Positions 15,116-21,210 of a stretch of 25,331 bases of DNA are shown piece by piece. The position numbers and the translations under genes are program-made. Source of the DNA: an uncultured Rhodanobacteraceae bacterium (GTDB taxonomy: Bacteria; Pseudomonadota; Gammaproteobacteria; Xanthomonadales; SZUA-5); the NCBI GenBank assembly GCA_937928755.1, contig CALEZI010000123.1, forward strand, positions 1 to 25,331, written 5' to 3'. Numbering within the stretch: the stretch's first letter is position 1; the number at the start of each line of letters is the position of its first letter. The notes under the pieces were generated by a model. It searched no databases, was not told where the DNA came from, and saw only the letters and a list, made by a program, of their open reading frames with translations.

Positions 15116-15757
15116 GTGAAGCACCGATTTGCGCTTGTCCTGGTCGTTCTTGTCCTCATCCCTGGCGCGGCGTCGATGTTCGCCCAAGGTCCTCTGCCGG
15201 GCGACATCGCGGCGACCTTGGCATTGCAGAGCGTGCTGGGCGAGGCGCCGGCGTGGGCGGTGTCGATGACGAACATGGCCAAGGCGCCGTGGCTCTGGGC
15301 CAGCACGGCGGCAGCGCTTGCCATCGCCGGTTGGGCGGGAGGCATGCTCCGCGCGTTCAGCCCGCTCATCGCGTATGCATTGGCCTGGGGCGCAGATCAA
15401 CTGCTGCGCTATCTGATCTTCGTGCCCAGGCCTGACGCCGCGTGGGTCAGCGTCGCCAGCGCCAGCTCATCCAGCGGCCTGCCGTCCACCTTCGGCCTGG
15501 TCTTCGGCGCGCTGTTCGGCGCCGCGTTCTGGATCGCGGGAGGTGGCGCGCGCAAGAAGACGGCGCTGGCGCTTTCGCTGGTTCTGCTGACCGCAGGCGC
15601 CGCCGCCCGGATCGTCCTGGGCGGGCACTGGTTCAGCCAGATGCTGCCGTCCTTCGCGCTCGGCATCCTGCTGGCGGGCCTTGCGGTCTGGCTGATCGAG
15701 TATGCAGTCCGCCGTTTCGGGATGCCTACCAGAGCACATCCGCAGCGTAGTCGGTGA
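15116..15757 (+). CDS. PAP2-like membrane protein with altered active site
   Basis: A 213-aa protein with about six membrane helices and the PAP2 (phosphatidic acid phosphatase type 2) layout. The three motifs are recognisable but changed. C1 has Arg98 in place of Lys before R105-P106 (RYLIFVPRP). C2 reads PSTF (123-126) where PSGH is usual, losing the acid/base His. C3 reads ARIVLGGHWFSQ, keeping Arg165 and the nucleophile His171 but with Gln175 for Asp. Activity on lipid phosphates is therefore doubtful. The GTG start at 15116 follows GGGAGA and gives a good first helix. The 3' end overlaps the broken vapC gene on the other strand by 32 bp. Confidence 0.7.
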   Translation: MKHRFALVLVVLVLIPGAASMFAQGPLPGDIAATLALQSVLGEAPAWAVSMTNMAKAPWLWASTAAALAIAGWAGGMLRAFSPLIAYALAWGADQLLRYLIFVPRPDAAWVSVASASSSSGLPSTFGLVFGALFGAAFWIAGGGARKKTALALSLVLLTAGAAARIVLGGHWFSQMLPSFALGILLAGLAVWLIEYAVRRFGMPTRAHPQRSR

Positions 15758-16246
15758 ACACGGAGTCGCGGCTCACCAATTGCAGTCCTTCGATCTGCCC
15801 CTGCGCGATGAGCATGCGGTCGAATGGATCTCGATGCGGGCCTGGAAGTGCGCCAGCCGCGAGCGTGTGGTCGAGGCCGATCGGCAGGATGTCGAAGCGC
15901 TCCTTGCGCAGATAGCGCGGCAGTTTCTGCACGATGTCGCCAGCGAACGGCAGCTAGCCGAGTCTGAGCTTGATGGCGAGTTCCCAACTGCTCGCCGTTG
16001 GCGATCGCCGATCTGGCGTTGAGGCTGTGGTCGGGCAAATCCAGCAGTCACTAGTGTGGTTTGCCATTAATTCGTTGAATTATTTCCGCGCCTTTTGACC
16101 CGAATGCGTCGTTGTTCGTCGTCGCCATAGCCCTGCTATGACTCCTCCTCTCGCCTAGCCTCGAGCCAAAATGCATCGGAAATTTCTTCAGCCAATTAAT
16201 GGCAAACCACACTAGAGCAGTGCGTATCCAGCAGCAGCGACTTCGT
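15726..16246 (-). pseudogene. vapC: Broken VapC-type PIN-domain toxin gene
   Basis: Read leftward from 16246, the DNA encodes KSLLLDTHC, the PIN N-terminus with its first acidic residue. The 165-bp palindromic insertion (16051-16215) interrupts it there. Beyond it come LNARSAIAN in one frame and SSWELAIKLRLG in another, showing indels. An in-frame TAG follows at 15956-15954, where VapC proteins normally have Lys. The rest (LPFAGDIVQKLPRYLRKERF...GPHRDPFDRMLIAQ...LVSRD...DVLW) is a clean PIN C-terminus ending at 15726. The probable start codon is ACG at 16246-16244, perhaps mutated ATG. VapC toxins are Mg2+-dependent RNases; this one cannot be made intact. The antitoxin gene lies directly upstream. 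Confidence 0.85.
16051..16215. mobile_element. 165-bp palindromic MITE-like insertion
   Basis: Perfect 22-bp terminal inverted repeats (16051-16072 and 16194-16215) begin CTAGTGTGG and end CCACACTAG. The interior is an imperfect palindrome, and a small perfect hairpin, CATAGC-CCT-GCTATG (16126-16140), sits at the exact midpoint 16133. The element is clearly more AT-rich than its surroundings and encodes nothing. The flanks AGCAGTCA (16043-16050) and AGCAGTGC (16216-16223) look like an 8-bp target duplication with two changes, or a clean 6-bp one. It must have been moved by a transposase encoded elsewhere. Confidence 0.85.
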
Positions 16247-16251
16247 GGCGC

Positions 16252-16476
16252 CTATGTTTCGAAACCGGCCAATACGGATTCCGGGAGTGGCTCGAAAAAC
16301 GCGTCCGTCAGTCGTGATTTTCCAACGGCTGCGCCCGGCTTGCGATCGGCAACAGCGATCGGTGTCAGGCGGACTACCGGCTTGCCGGCTTTGGCGATCA
16401 CGACCTCTTTGCCGGCCATCGCGGCATCCAGCAGTCGCGACAACTGGGCCTTGGCTTCCTGCACGTTCACTTTCAT
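16252..16476 (-). CDS. vapB: Phd/YefM-family antitoxin, partner of the broken VapC
   Basis: A 74-aa protein beginning MKVNVQEAKAQLSRLLDAA, the standard DNA-binding N-terminus of Phd/YefM antitoxins, followed by GKEVVIAKAGKPVVRL. The C-terminal toxin-neutralising part ends DAFFEPLPESVLAGFE. AGAGG precedes the ATG at a normal distance. The reading frame is intact although the toxin gene beginning a few bases downstream is destroyed, so it is an orphan. It may still repress its own promoter or neutralise a related VapC elsewhere. Confidence 0.85.
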   Translation of the reverse strand: MKVNVQEAKAQLSRLLDAAMAGKEVVIAKAGKPVVRLTPIAVADRKPGAAVGKSRLTDAFFEPLPESVLAGFET

Positions 16477-16578
16477 TTTGTGGTCGCCTCTGATGGTCCA
16501 GACCAGGGTCCTTGGCGTGTCTGGATCAATGGCTGTTTTCAATCCGGGTTGCTGAACAGCACCCGCCAGCGGGCGTAG

Positions 16579-17607
16579 CTAAGGCACCAGCACCAGTTTG
16601 CCCACCGTGCGGCCGCTTTCGATCGCCTTCTGCGCTTCGGCGGCGTTTGCGAGCGGGAAGGTGGTGATCGGCGGTGGCATCAGGCGGGCGTCGGCGAAGC
16701 GCTGCAGCAGCCAGAGCATGCCTTCGCGCAGACGATCGGCCTCGCCGGAGAGGAAACTCAGGTTGCAGGCGAGTACGCTCTTGTTGTCGCGGGTCATCGC
16801 CAGCGGGTTGTAGCGCGGCGTGCGCAGCCAGTCCCAGGCGAGCTTGAACCAATTGAGGCGACCGTCGTGCGGCAGCATCGACGCAAAGCCGTAGATCAGC
16901 AGGCGCCCGGTCGGCGCAAGTTGGCGATAGCTGCCGCCCAGAGTGCTCACCCCGTTGGCGTCGAAAATGGCCTGATAGCCGCCCGGCGACAGTGTGCGCG
17001 CGTGCAGCCAGAGCTCGTCCTTCGACTTGTCGATCACCGCATCGCAACCGGCGGCGATGGCGCTGTCGCGCTTGTGCGCAGCGCCGACCACGCCGATCAC
17101 GCGACAGCCGGCCAGGCGCCCGAGTTGCGCCAGCGCGCTGCCGACACCACCGGCCGCGGAGTGCACCAGCCAGGTGTCGCCGCGGCGCGGATGCAGCAGT
17201 TCGTGCACCATCCACCAGGCGGTCAGGAACACGGTCGGAATCGACGCTCCGGCGTTGGCGTCCAGCGCTGGCGGTCGTGCGAATACGCGGTCGCCGGTCA
17301 GCACCACGCGGCTCGCATAACCGCCGAACAGGGTCAGTCCGATCACCGGGTCGCCGATGGCAAACTCGCGTACCGCGCTGCCCACCGCCGCCACGCGTCC
17401 GGCGACTTCGAATCCCGGCGTGATCGGATAACCGTGCAGGCGCTTGGCCGACTCGTACAGGCCCATGCGGATGATGCCGTCGGCGTAGTTGACGCCGATG
17501 GCTTCAACATCGATGGCGATCTCGCCCGACTGCGGCGCGCGGTCGGTCTCTTCGACCAGCCGCAGCTGTTCGTAACCGCCGGGCCGATCGATGACGATGC
17601 GCTTCAA
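16579..17607 (-). CDS. Zinc-free MDR oxidoreductase (quinone reductase / VAT-1-like)
   Basis: A 342-aa cytoplasmic enzyme of the medium-chain dehydrogenase/reductase superfamily. The N-terminal GroES-like domain includes the phrase NYADGIIRMGLY and PGFEVAG (64-70). The Rossmann domain has the NADPH motif AAGGVGSAL (151-159). The Cys ligands for catalytic or structural zinc are absent, which places it with the quinone oxidoreductase and VAT-1 homologues acting on quinones or enones with NADPH. The substrate is not known. The start appears to be TTG at 17607, preceded by GAGG; no ATG lies in a better position. Its promoter would be downstream of the cytochrome-like gene on the same strand, 63 bp away. 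Confidence 0.85.
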   Translation of the reverse strand: MKRIVIDRPGGYEQLRLVEETDRAPQSGEIAIDVEAIGVNYADGIIRMGLYESAKRLHGYPITPGFEVAGRVAAVGSAVREFAIGDPVIGLTLFGGYASRVVLTGDRVFARPPALDANAGASIPTVFLTAWWMVHELLHPRRGDTWLVHSAAGGVGSALAQLGRLAGCRVIGVVGAAHKRDSAIAAGCDAVIDKSKDELWLHARTLSPGGYQAIFDANGVSTLGGSYRQLAPTGRLLIYGFASMLPHDGRLNWFKLAWDWLRTPRYNPLAMTRDNKSVLACNLSFLSGEADRLREGMLWLLQRFADARLMPPPITTFPLANAAEAQKAIESGRTVGKLVLVP

Positions 17608-17670
17608 CCCGGAAACCTCGGTCGACGGCTCATCGACCGCTGCCGATGACGAAACGGTCGCCGCAGGAAG

Positions 17671-18144
17671 TCATCGGTCCTCGAAACCGAGCCGCGACAA
17701 GGGAGCGCCGAGTCGGATCCAGTCGAAGAAAAAGGCCTGCTGCGTCGGCGACAGCGGGCTGGCATTCAAGGGCATGCGTACCCCGAGCCCGGGCGGATCG
17801 TCGCAATTGAGCTTGAGGAACAACATGCTGGCCAGCGGATCGCCCGGTGCGACGCGCAGCATCGACGGGAAGGTGTCGCTGGGTACGTTGAGCAGGTTGT
17901 CGTAACTCGACTGGGTGCCGAGTCCCAGGTTGGCGGCTCCCACACTGCCAGGATGGCAGCCGGTGCACCCGGTGTTGAAAATGGCCTGGAACTGGTCGTA
18001 GCGAAACTGGCTGAACGGTGCGATCGCACTGAGGTCGCTGCACTGGTCGGGTGGACCATCGCCAGCGTTCACCTGGGTGCAGGTCATCGACAGCAGCAGC
18101 GACAGCGCAAGTCCGGTCAGCGGCGCCGGCACAGGTTCAGTCAT
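17671..18144 (-). CDS. Short exported c-type cytochrome-like protein
   Basis: A 157-aa protein with a signal peptide (about residues 1-27) and one heme-attachment motif CTGCH (C60, C63, H64). The motif sits in a context typical of single-heme domains (YDQFQAIFNTGCTGCHPG). A later Met in GVRMPLNASPLS (about 129) is a good candidate sixth ligand. It should be periplasmic and carry electrons, or be the heme domain of a larger assembly. GGAG lies upstream of ATG 18144. That ATG overlaps the stop of the small acidic gene (ATGA), so the two are co-translated. The electron partner cannot be inferred here; no oxidase or other cytochrome is nearby. Confidence 0.75.
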   Translation of the reverse strand: MTEPVPAPLTGLALSLLLSMTCTQVNAGDGPPDQCSDLSAIAPFSQFRYDQFQAIFNTGCTGCHPGSVGAANLGLGTQSSYDNLLNVPSDTFPSMLRVAPGDPLASMLFLKLNCDDPPGLGVRMPLNASPLSPTQQAFFFDWIRLGAPLSRLGFEDR

Positions 18145-18380
18145 TCGCGACGGCTCCAAACGATGTCCATGCCGTCGCGCTCGCCAAGAGCGCGTCCAAG
18201 TACGTGCAACAGTGCGTTCGGCGCGCCGGCATCCTTGAGCAGGTGCAAGGTACCCATGTCGATGAAGTAATCCTGGTCGTCGCCACCCTCTTCTTCGAGT
18301 TCGCGCACCAGCAGCGCCAGTTCTTCTTCGCTGATGCTGGCGATCAGCGTCCCACTGTCGCGGTCATGCAAGTCGATCAT
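18141..18380 (-). CDS. Small acidic conserved hypothetical protein
   Basis: A 79-aa, strongly acidic protein beginning MIDLHDRDSGTLIASISEEELALLV, with no signal peptide or membrane helix. The pattern is 'short strand, Glu-rich helix, D-Q-D-Y-F-I-D, helix, Ala-Leu-rich helix, DIVW'. I have seen it in small proteins of Proteobacteria and Myxococcota that are sometimes labelled, without good reason, as galactosyldiacylglycerol synthase. I would not assign that function. AGAGG lies just ahead of the ATG, and the stop overlaps the cytochrome start. Confidence 0.7.
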   Translation of the reverse strand: MIDLHDRDSGTLIASISEEELALLVRELEEEGGDDQDYFIDMGTLHLLKDAGAPNALLHVLGRALGERDGMDIVWSRRE

Positions 18381-18451
18381 GATGGCCTCTGTTTCGCAAG
18401 CAAGGATCGGATGTTGCCGCAGGGGGGCGGCGGTCGTCGAGTGGCACGCGG

Positions 18452-18457
18452 CATAAT
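18452..18457 (+). promoter_or_regulatory. Candidate -10 box of a leaderless promoter
   Basis: CATAAT ends 7 bp before the ATG at 18465, and no Shine-Dalgarno sequence is present. That spacing would put the transcript start at or next to the start codon. No recognisable -35 is seen 17 bp upstream. Confidence 0.45.
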
Positions 18458-18464
18458 CGGCCGC

Positions 18465-19325
18465 ATGCCGCCTCTGCTCAGATTGTTACGCCCGCATCAA
18501 TGGGCCAAGAACGCGCTCGCCTTTGTTGGCCTGCTCGCCGCACACCGCTGGGGTGACGCAGCGGCGTGGGTGGCCACGCTGCAGGTATTCGTCGCATTGT
18601 CGCTGGTGGCGAGCGCCGTTTATGTGTTCAACGACGCACTCGACGTTGCCAATGACCGGCTCGACCCGGACAAGCGGGAAAGACCGCTGGCCTCGGGCAG
18701 CGTGGCGATGGCTGCCGGCCTGACGCTGATCCCGCTGCTGCTTGCGCTTGCGCTGGTCGCTGCCTGGTCGCTGCCACAACCGGCGCAATGGGCACTGCTC
18801 GCCTACGCGGGTGGGGCGCTGGCCTACAACCTTGGCATCAAGCGCGTCCTGTGGCTGGACGTGGTGGTGCTGGCCACACTCTATGCGGCGCGGGTGATCG
18901 CCGGCGCGCTGGCTGCGGACATCGCACCCAGTCCGTGGCTGGTGAGTTTTTCGCTGTTCGTGTTCACCAGTCTGGCGACCTTGAAGCGTTACTCCGAACT
19001 GGTGCGCAGCACGCACGAGCAGCTTCCCGGTCGCGCTTACCGACGCAACGATCGTGCGATGGTCGCCGCCTTTGGCGTGGCTGCAGCGCTCGCCGCCACC
19101 GTGGTGCTGGCCTTGTACGTGAATGGCTCGGATGTGGCGCACATGTACCGGAGACCGCAGATTCTCTGGGCACTGGGTCCGATCGTGCTGACCTGGTTGG
19201 CGCGCATCTGGACCTTGGCGCACCGCGGCGAAATGCCCAGCGACCCGGTGCTGTATGCATTGCGCGATCGCGGCAGTTGGCTGGCGGCATGCGCGCTGCT
19301 GGCGTGTTTCGCGCTTGCCGCGTGA
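18465..19325 (+). CDS. UbiA-family prenyltransferase (decaprenyl-phosphate phosphoribosyltransferase-like)
   Basis: A 286-aa integral membrane protein with about eight to nine helices. It starts MPPLLRLLRPHQWAKN, typical of the branch that includes decaprenyl-phosphate 5-phosphoribosyltransferase. The first Asp-rich motif (56-73) reads NDALDVANDR followed by LDPDKRERP. The second Asp motif is weaker, near YNLGIKRVLWLDVVVL. This branch attaches a sugar phosphate to polyprenyl phosphate; other UbiA members prenylate quinone or heme precursors. The choice rests on the N-terminal phrase and the neighbour, a membrane glycosyltransferase-like protein starting 10 bp downstream. The pair suggests a lipid-linked sugar donor and the enzyme that uses it. 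Confidence 0.75.
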   Translation: MPPLLRLLRPHQWAKNALAFVGLLAAHRWGDAAAWVATLQVFVALSLVASAVYVFNDALDVANDRLDPDKRERPLASGSVAMAAGLTLIPLLLALALVAAWSLPQPAQWALLAYAGGALAYNLGIKRVLWLDVVVLATLYAARVIAGALAADIAPSPWLVSFSLFVFTSLATLKRYSELVRSTHEQLPGRAYRRNDRAMVAAFGVAAALAATVVLALYVNGSDVAHMYRRPQILWALGPIVLTWLARIWTLAHRGEMPSDPVLYALRDRGSWLAACALLACFALAA

Positions 19326-19335
19326 GCATTCGACA

Positions 19336-21210
19336 ATGACCGCGCGCAGTGGGCGGTCAGCCGCGGTGTACCGCTGGCTGTGGCTGGCGGCAGTGCTGTG
19401 CCTGTGTCTGCGCCTCGGCTACGTGCTCACGCATCAGCCGCTGGCCGGATTCGCCAATCAGTTCGACATGTTGCGCACGACCGGCTGCCTCGGATTGGTG
19501 CCGGTCGTCGAGTCTGGCGAGGGCGTGCCTTCAGCGGCCGCGCCGGTAGAGCGATACGCCGTCGGCGCAGCGCGCGATCCCAGTTGCGTGCCCGGTACCG
19601 AGGTACTGATCGCCGGGATTGCCCGGGTTCTGGACTGGAGCGGTGACGCGCTGGGCCTTGGCATTCCAGCGAGCATGCCGTTGCGCCTGCTGGCGTGGAC
19701 CAAGGCCGCCTTGTTGCTGCTCGCCTTGGGGTATGTCGACTGGCGTTTGCGCGCGCACCGCGGAGCGCGCGTGGTGCATGCCTGGCTGGCTGCGCTGGTG
19801 TTGGTCGATCCATTCAATACGCTTCACCTCGCCGGCTTCTACAGCGAGTTCGCCGCGCTGCTCAGCGCCTGGCTGGCGCTGGCGATCCCGTTGACCTGGC
19901 TGCTCGACGGCAGGCCGCCCGGTCGCAGCGGCGCCTTGTGCTGGGGGCTGATCCTTGCTGCGCTGGCCCTGTCGCGCTTCCAGCACGCACTGATTCCCAT
20001 CCTGCTCATGGCCTGGATGTTGCTGCTGGCGCGGCGCGCGCGCTGGGCGCCAGGGCGACTGCTGCTGTGGCCGGTCCTGGTGCTGCTTCCCGCGCTGGCG
20101 CTGCAACTGAACATCCAGGCACAGTCGCAGAGCATCGCCGATGCCAATCGCTGGAACAGCTTTTTCGGTGCCGCAATGCCGGCTGCCAGCGATGCCGCCG
20201 GCTTCGCACGCAAACTGGGACTGCCGCAGCGCTGCGCTGACCTGGTGCACACGACCTGGTATCTGCGGCGCGGGCGCGATGCCCGCACCGAGTGCCCACA
20301 GGCATTCTCGCTGTCGCGTGCGCGCTGGCTGGCGCAGTTGGCCACGGAGCCGGCGGCCATCGCGCGCCTGTTCGGTCGCGGCGTCAGTCTGTCCGGTCAG
20401 TGGCGGCTGGGCTATCTGGGTGAAGTCGCTGGTGGCCGGTTCGAGCGCTTGCCGGTCGGGCGCGCGGGACTGGGCGCCAGTCTCGCCGATGCGGTCGCGC
20501 GCCTGCCGTTCGCAGGGCTGCTGGCGTTATGGGCGGCGCCGCTGCTGCTGCTTGCGGGGCTGGTCGGCGCCGTACCGCGCGAACGTCGGGTGCACGCCCG
20601 ATCGCTGCTGGTCGATCGCGCCAGCGAGCCCGACGGGCGCCTGGCCGCACTCTGGCTGTGGCCGCTGCTGGCTCTGATCGTCGGGCTGGGTTGGAGCGCG
20701 TCGTTGGTCGGCGATGGCTACAGCGAATTGGCGCGGCATCTGCATCTGGCGGCGAATGCGCTGCTGGTGGCGCTGGCGCTTGGCGTGCTGGCGCTGCTTC
20801 GCGCCGGTTTCGGGTTCGCGCCGCAGGTGTCTTCGCGCACGCGCTGGGCGGTGCTGGCGACGTTCCTGGTGCTGCTGGGGCTCGGTGCTTTCGTCGGCCG
20901 GCAGAGCCTCGGGTACGGCGTGCTCGAACGCCCCGCGAACGAGCGCGCGTCGGCCACGCTTGAGATCGCTGGCTGGGCGATGGACCCGCGCGGCGTCCAC
21001 GCGGTCGAGGCGGTCTGGAGCGATGGGCAACGCCAGGCGCTGACATTGCAGCCACGCCCGGAAATCGCGCGCTTCTTCGGTTTCGCTGCCCCGGCTGTGG
21101 GCTTTGTTGGGCAGGTCGACCTGCCGACCACGCCGGATCCGCAGTTGCGCATCGAACTGCTGCCGATCAGCGGCCCGGCGACGGTGATCGATCGACGCTG
21201 GTTACGGTAG
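19336..21210 (+). CDS. Eleven-helix membrane protein, glycosyltransferase-like, with C-terminal beta domain
   Basis: A 624-aa protein with a membrane helix at about 12-32, a periplasmic loop containing NQFDMLRTTGCLG, and about ten more helices to residue 520. A hydrophilic domain of about 100 residues closes it (starting near ASATLEIAGWAMDPRG). The layout resembles GT-C polyprenyl-phosphate-dependent glycosyltransferases, which have catalytic acidic residues in the first outer loop. The Asp in QFDMLR is a candidate, but I cannot match a named family. The C-terminal domain looks like a beta-sandwich, as found on envelope enzymes. It starts 10 bp after the UbiA-type gene, so they form one unit. 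Its last 44 bp overlap the end of the opposite ATPase gene. Confidence 0.7.
   Translation: MTARSGRSAAVYRWLWLAAVLCLCLRLGYVLTHQPLAGFANQFDMLRTTGCLGLVPVVESGEGVPSAAAPVERYAVGAARDPSCVPGTEVLIAGIARVLDWSGDALGLGIPASMPLRLLAWTKAALLLLALGYVDWRLRAHRGARVVHAWLAALVLVDPFNTLHLAGFYSEFAALLSAWLALAIPLTWLLDGRPPGRSGALCWGLILAALALSRFQHALIPILLMAWMLLLARRARWAPGRLLLWPVLVLLPALALQLNIQAQSQSIADANRWNSFFGAAMPAASDAAGFARKLGLPQRCADLVHTTWYLRRGRDARTECPQAFSLSRARWLAQLATEPAAIARLFGRGVSLSGQWRLGYLGEVAGGRFERLPVGRAGLGASLADAVARLPFAGLLALWAAPLLLLAGLVGAVPRERRVHARSLLVDRASEPDGRLAALWLWPLLALIVGLGWSASLVGDGYSELARHLHLAANALLVALALGVLALLRAGFGFAPQVSSRTRWAVLATFLVLLGLGAFVGRQSLGYGVLERPANERASATLEIAGWAMDPRGVHAVEAVWSDGQRQALTLQPRPEIARFFGFAAPAVGFVGQVDLPTTPDPQLRIELLPISGPATVIDRRWLR

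Noticed and set aside
12856..15369. 837-codon minus-strand open frame
   Set aside because: It lies opposite the P-type ATPase, is rich in His/Arg/Gln and has no recognisable domain. This is the usual antisense shadow in GC-rich DNA.
18141..18380. Galactosyldiacylglycerol synthase
   Set aside because: At 79 acidic residues it is far too short and lacks any glycosyltransferase motif, so the label would be a propagated misannotation.
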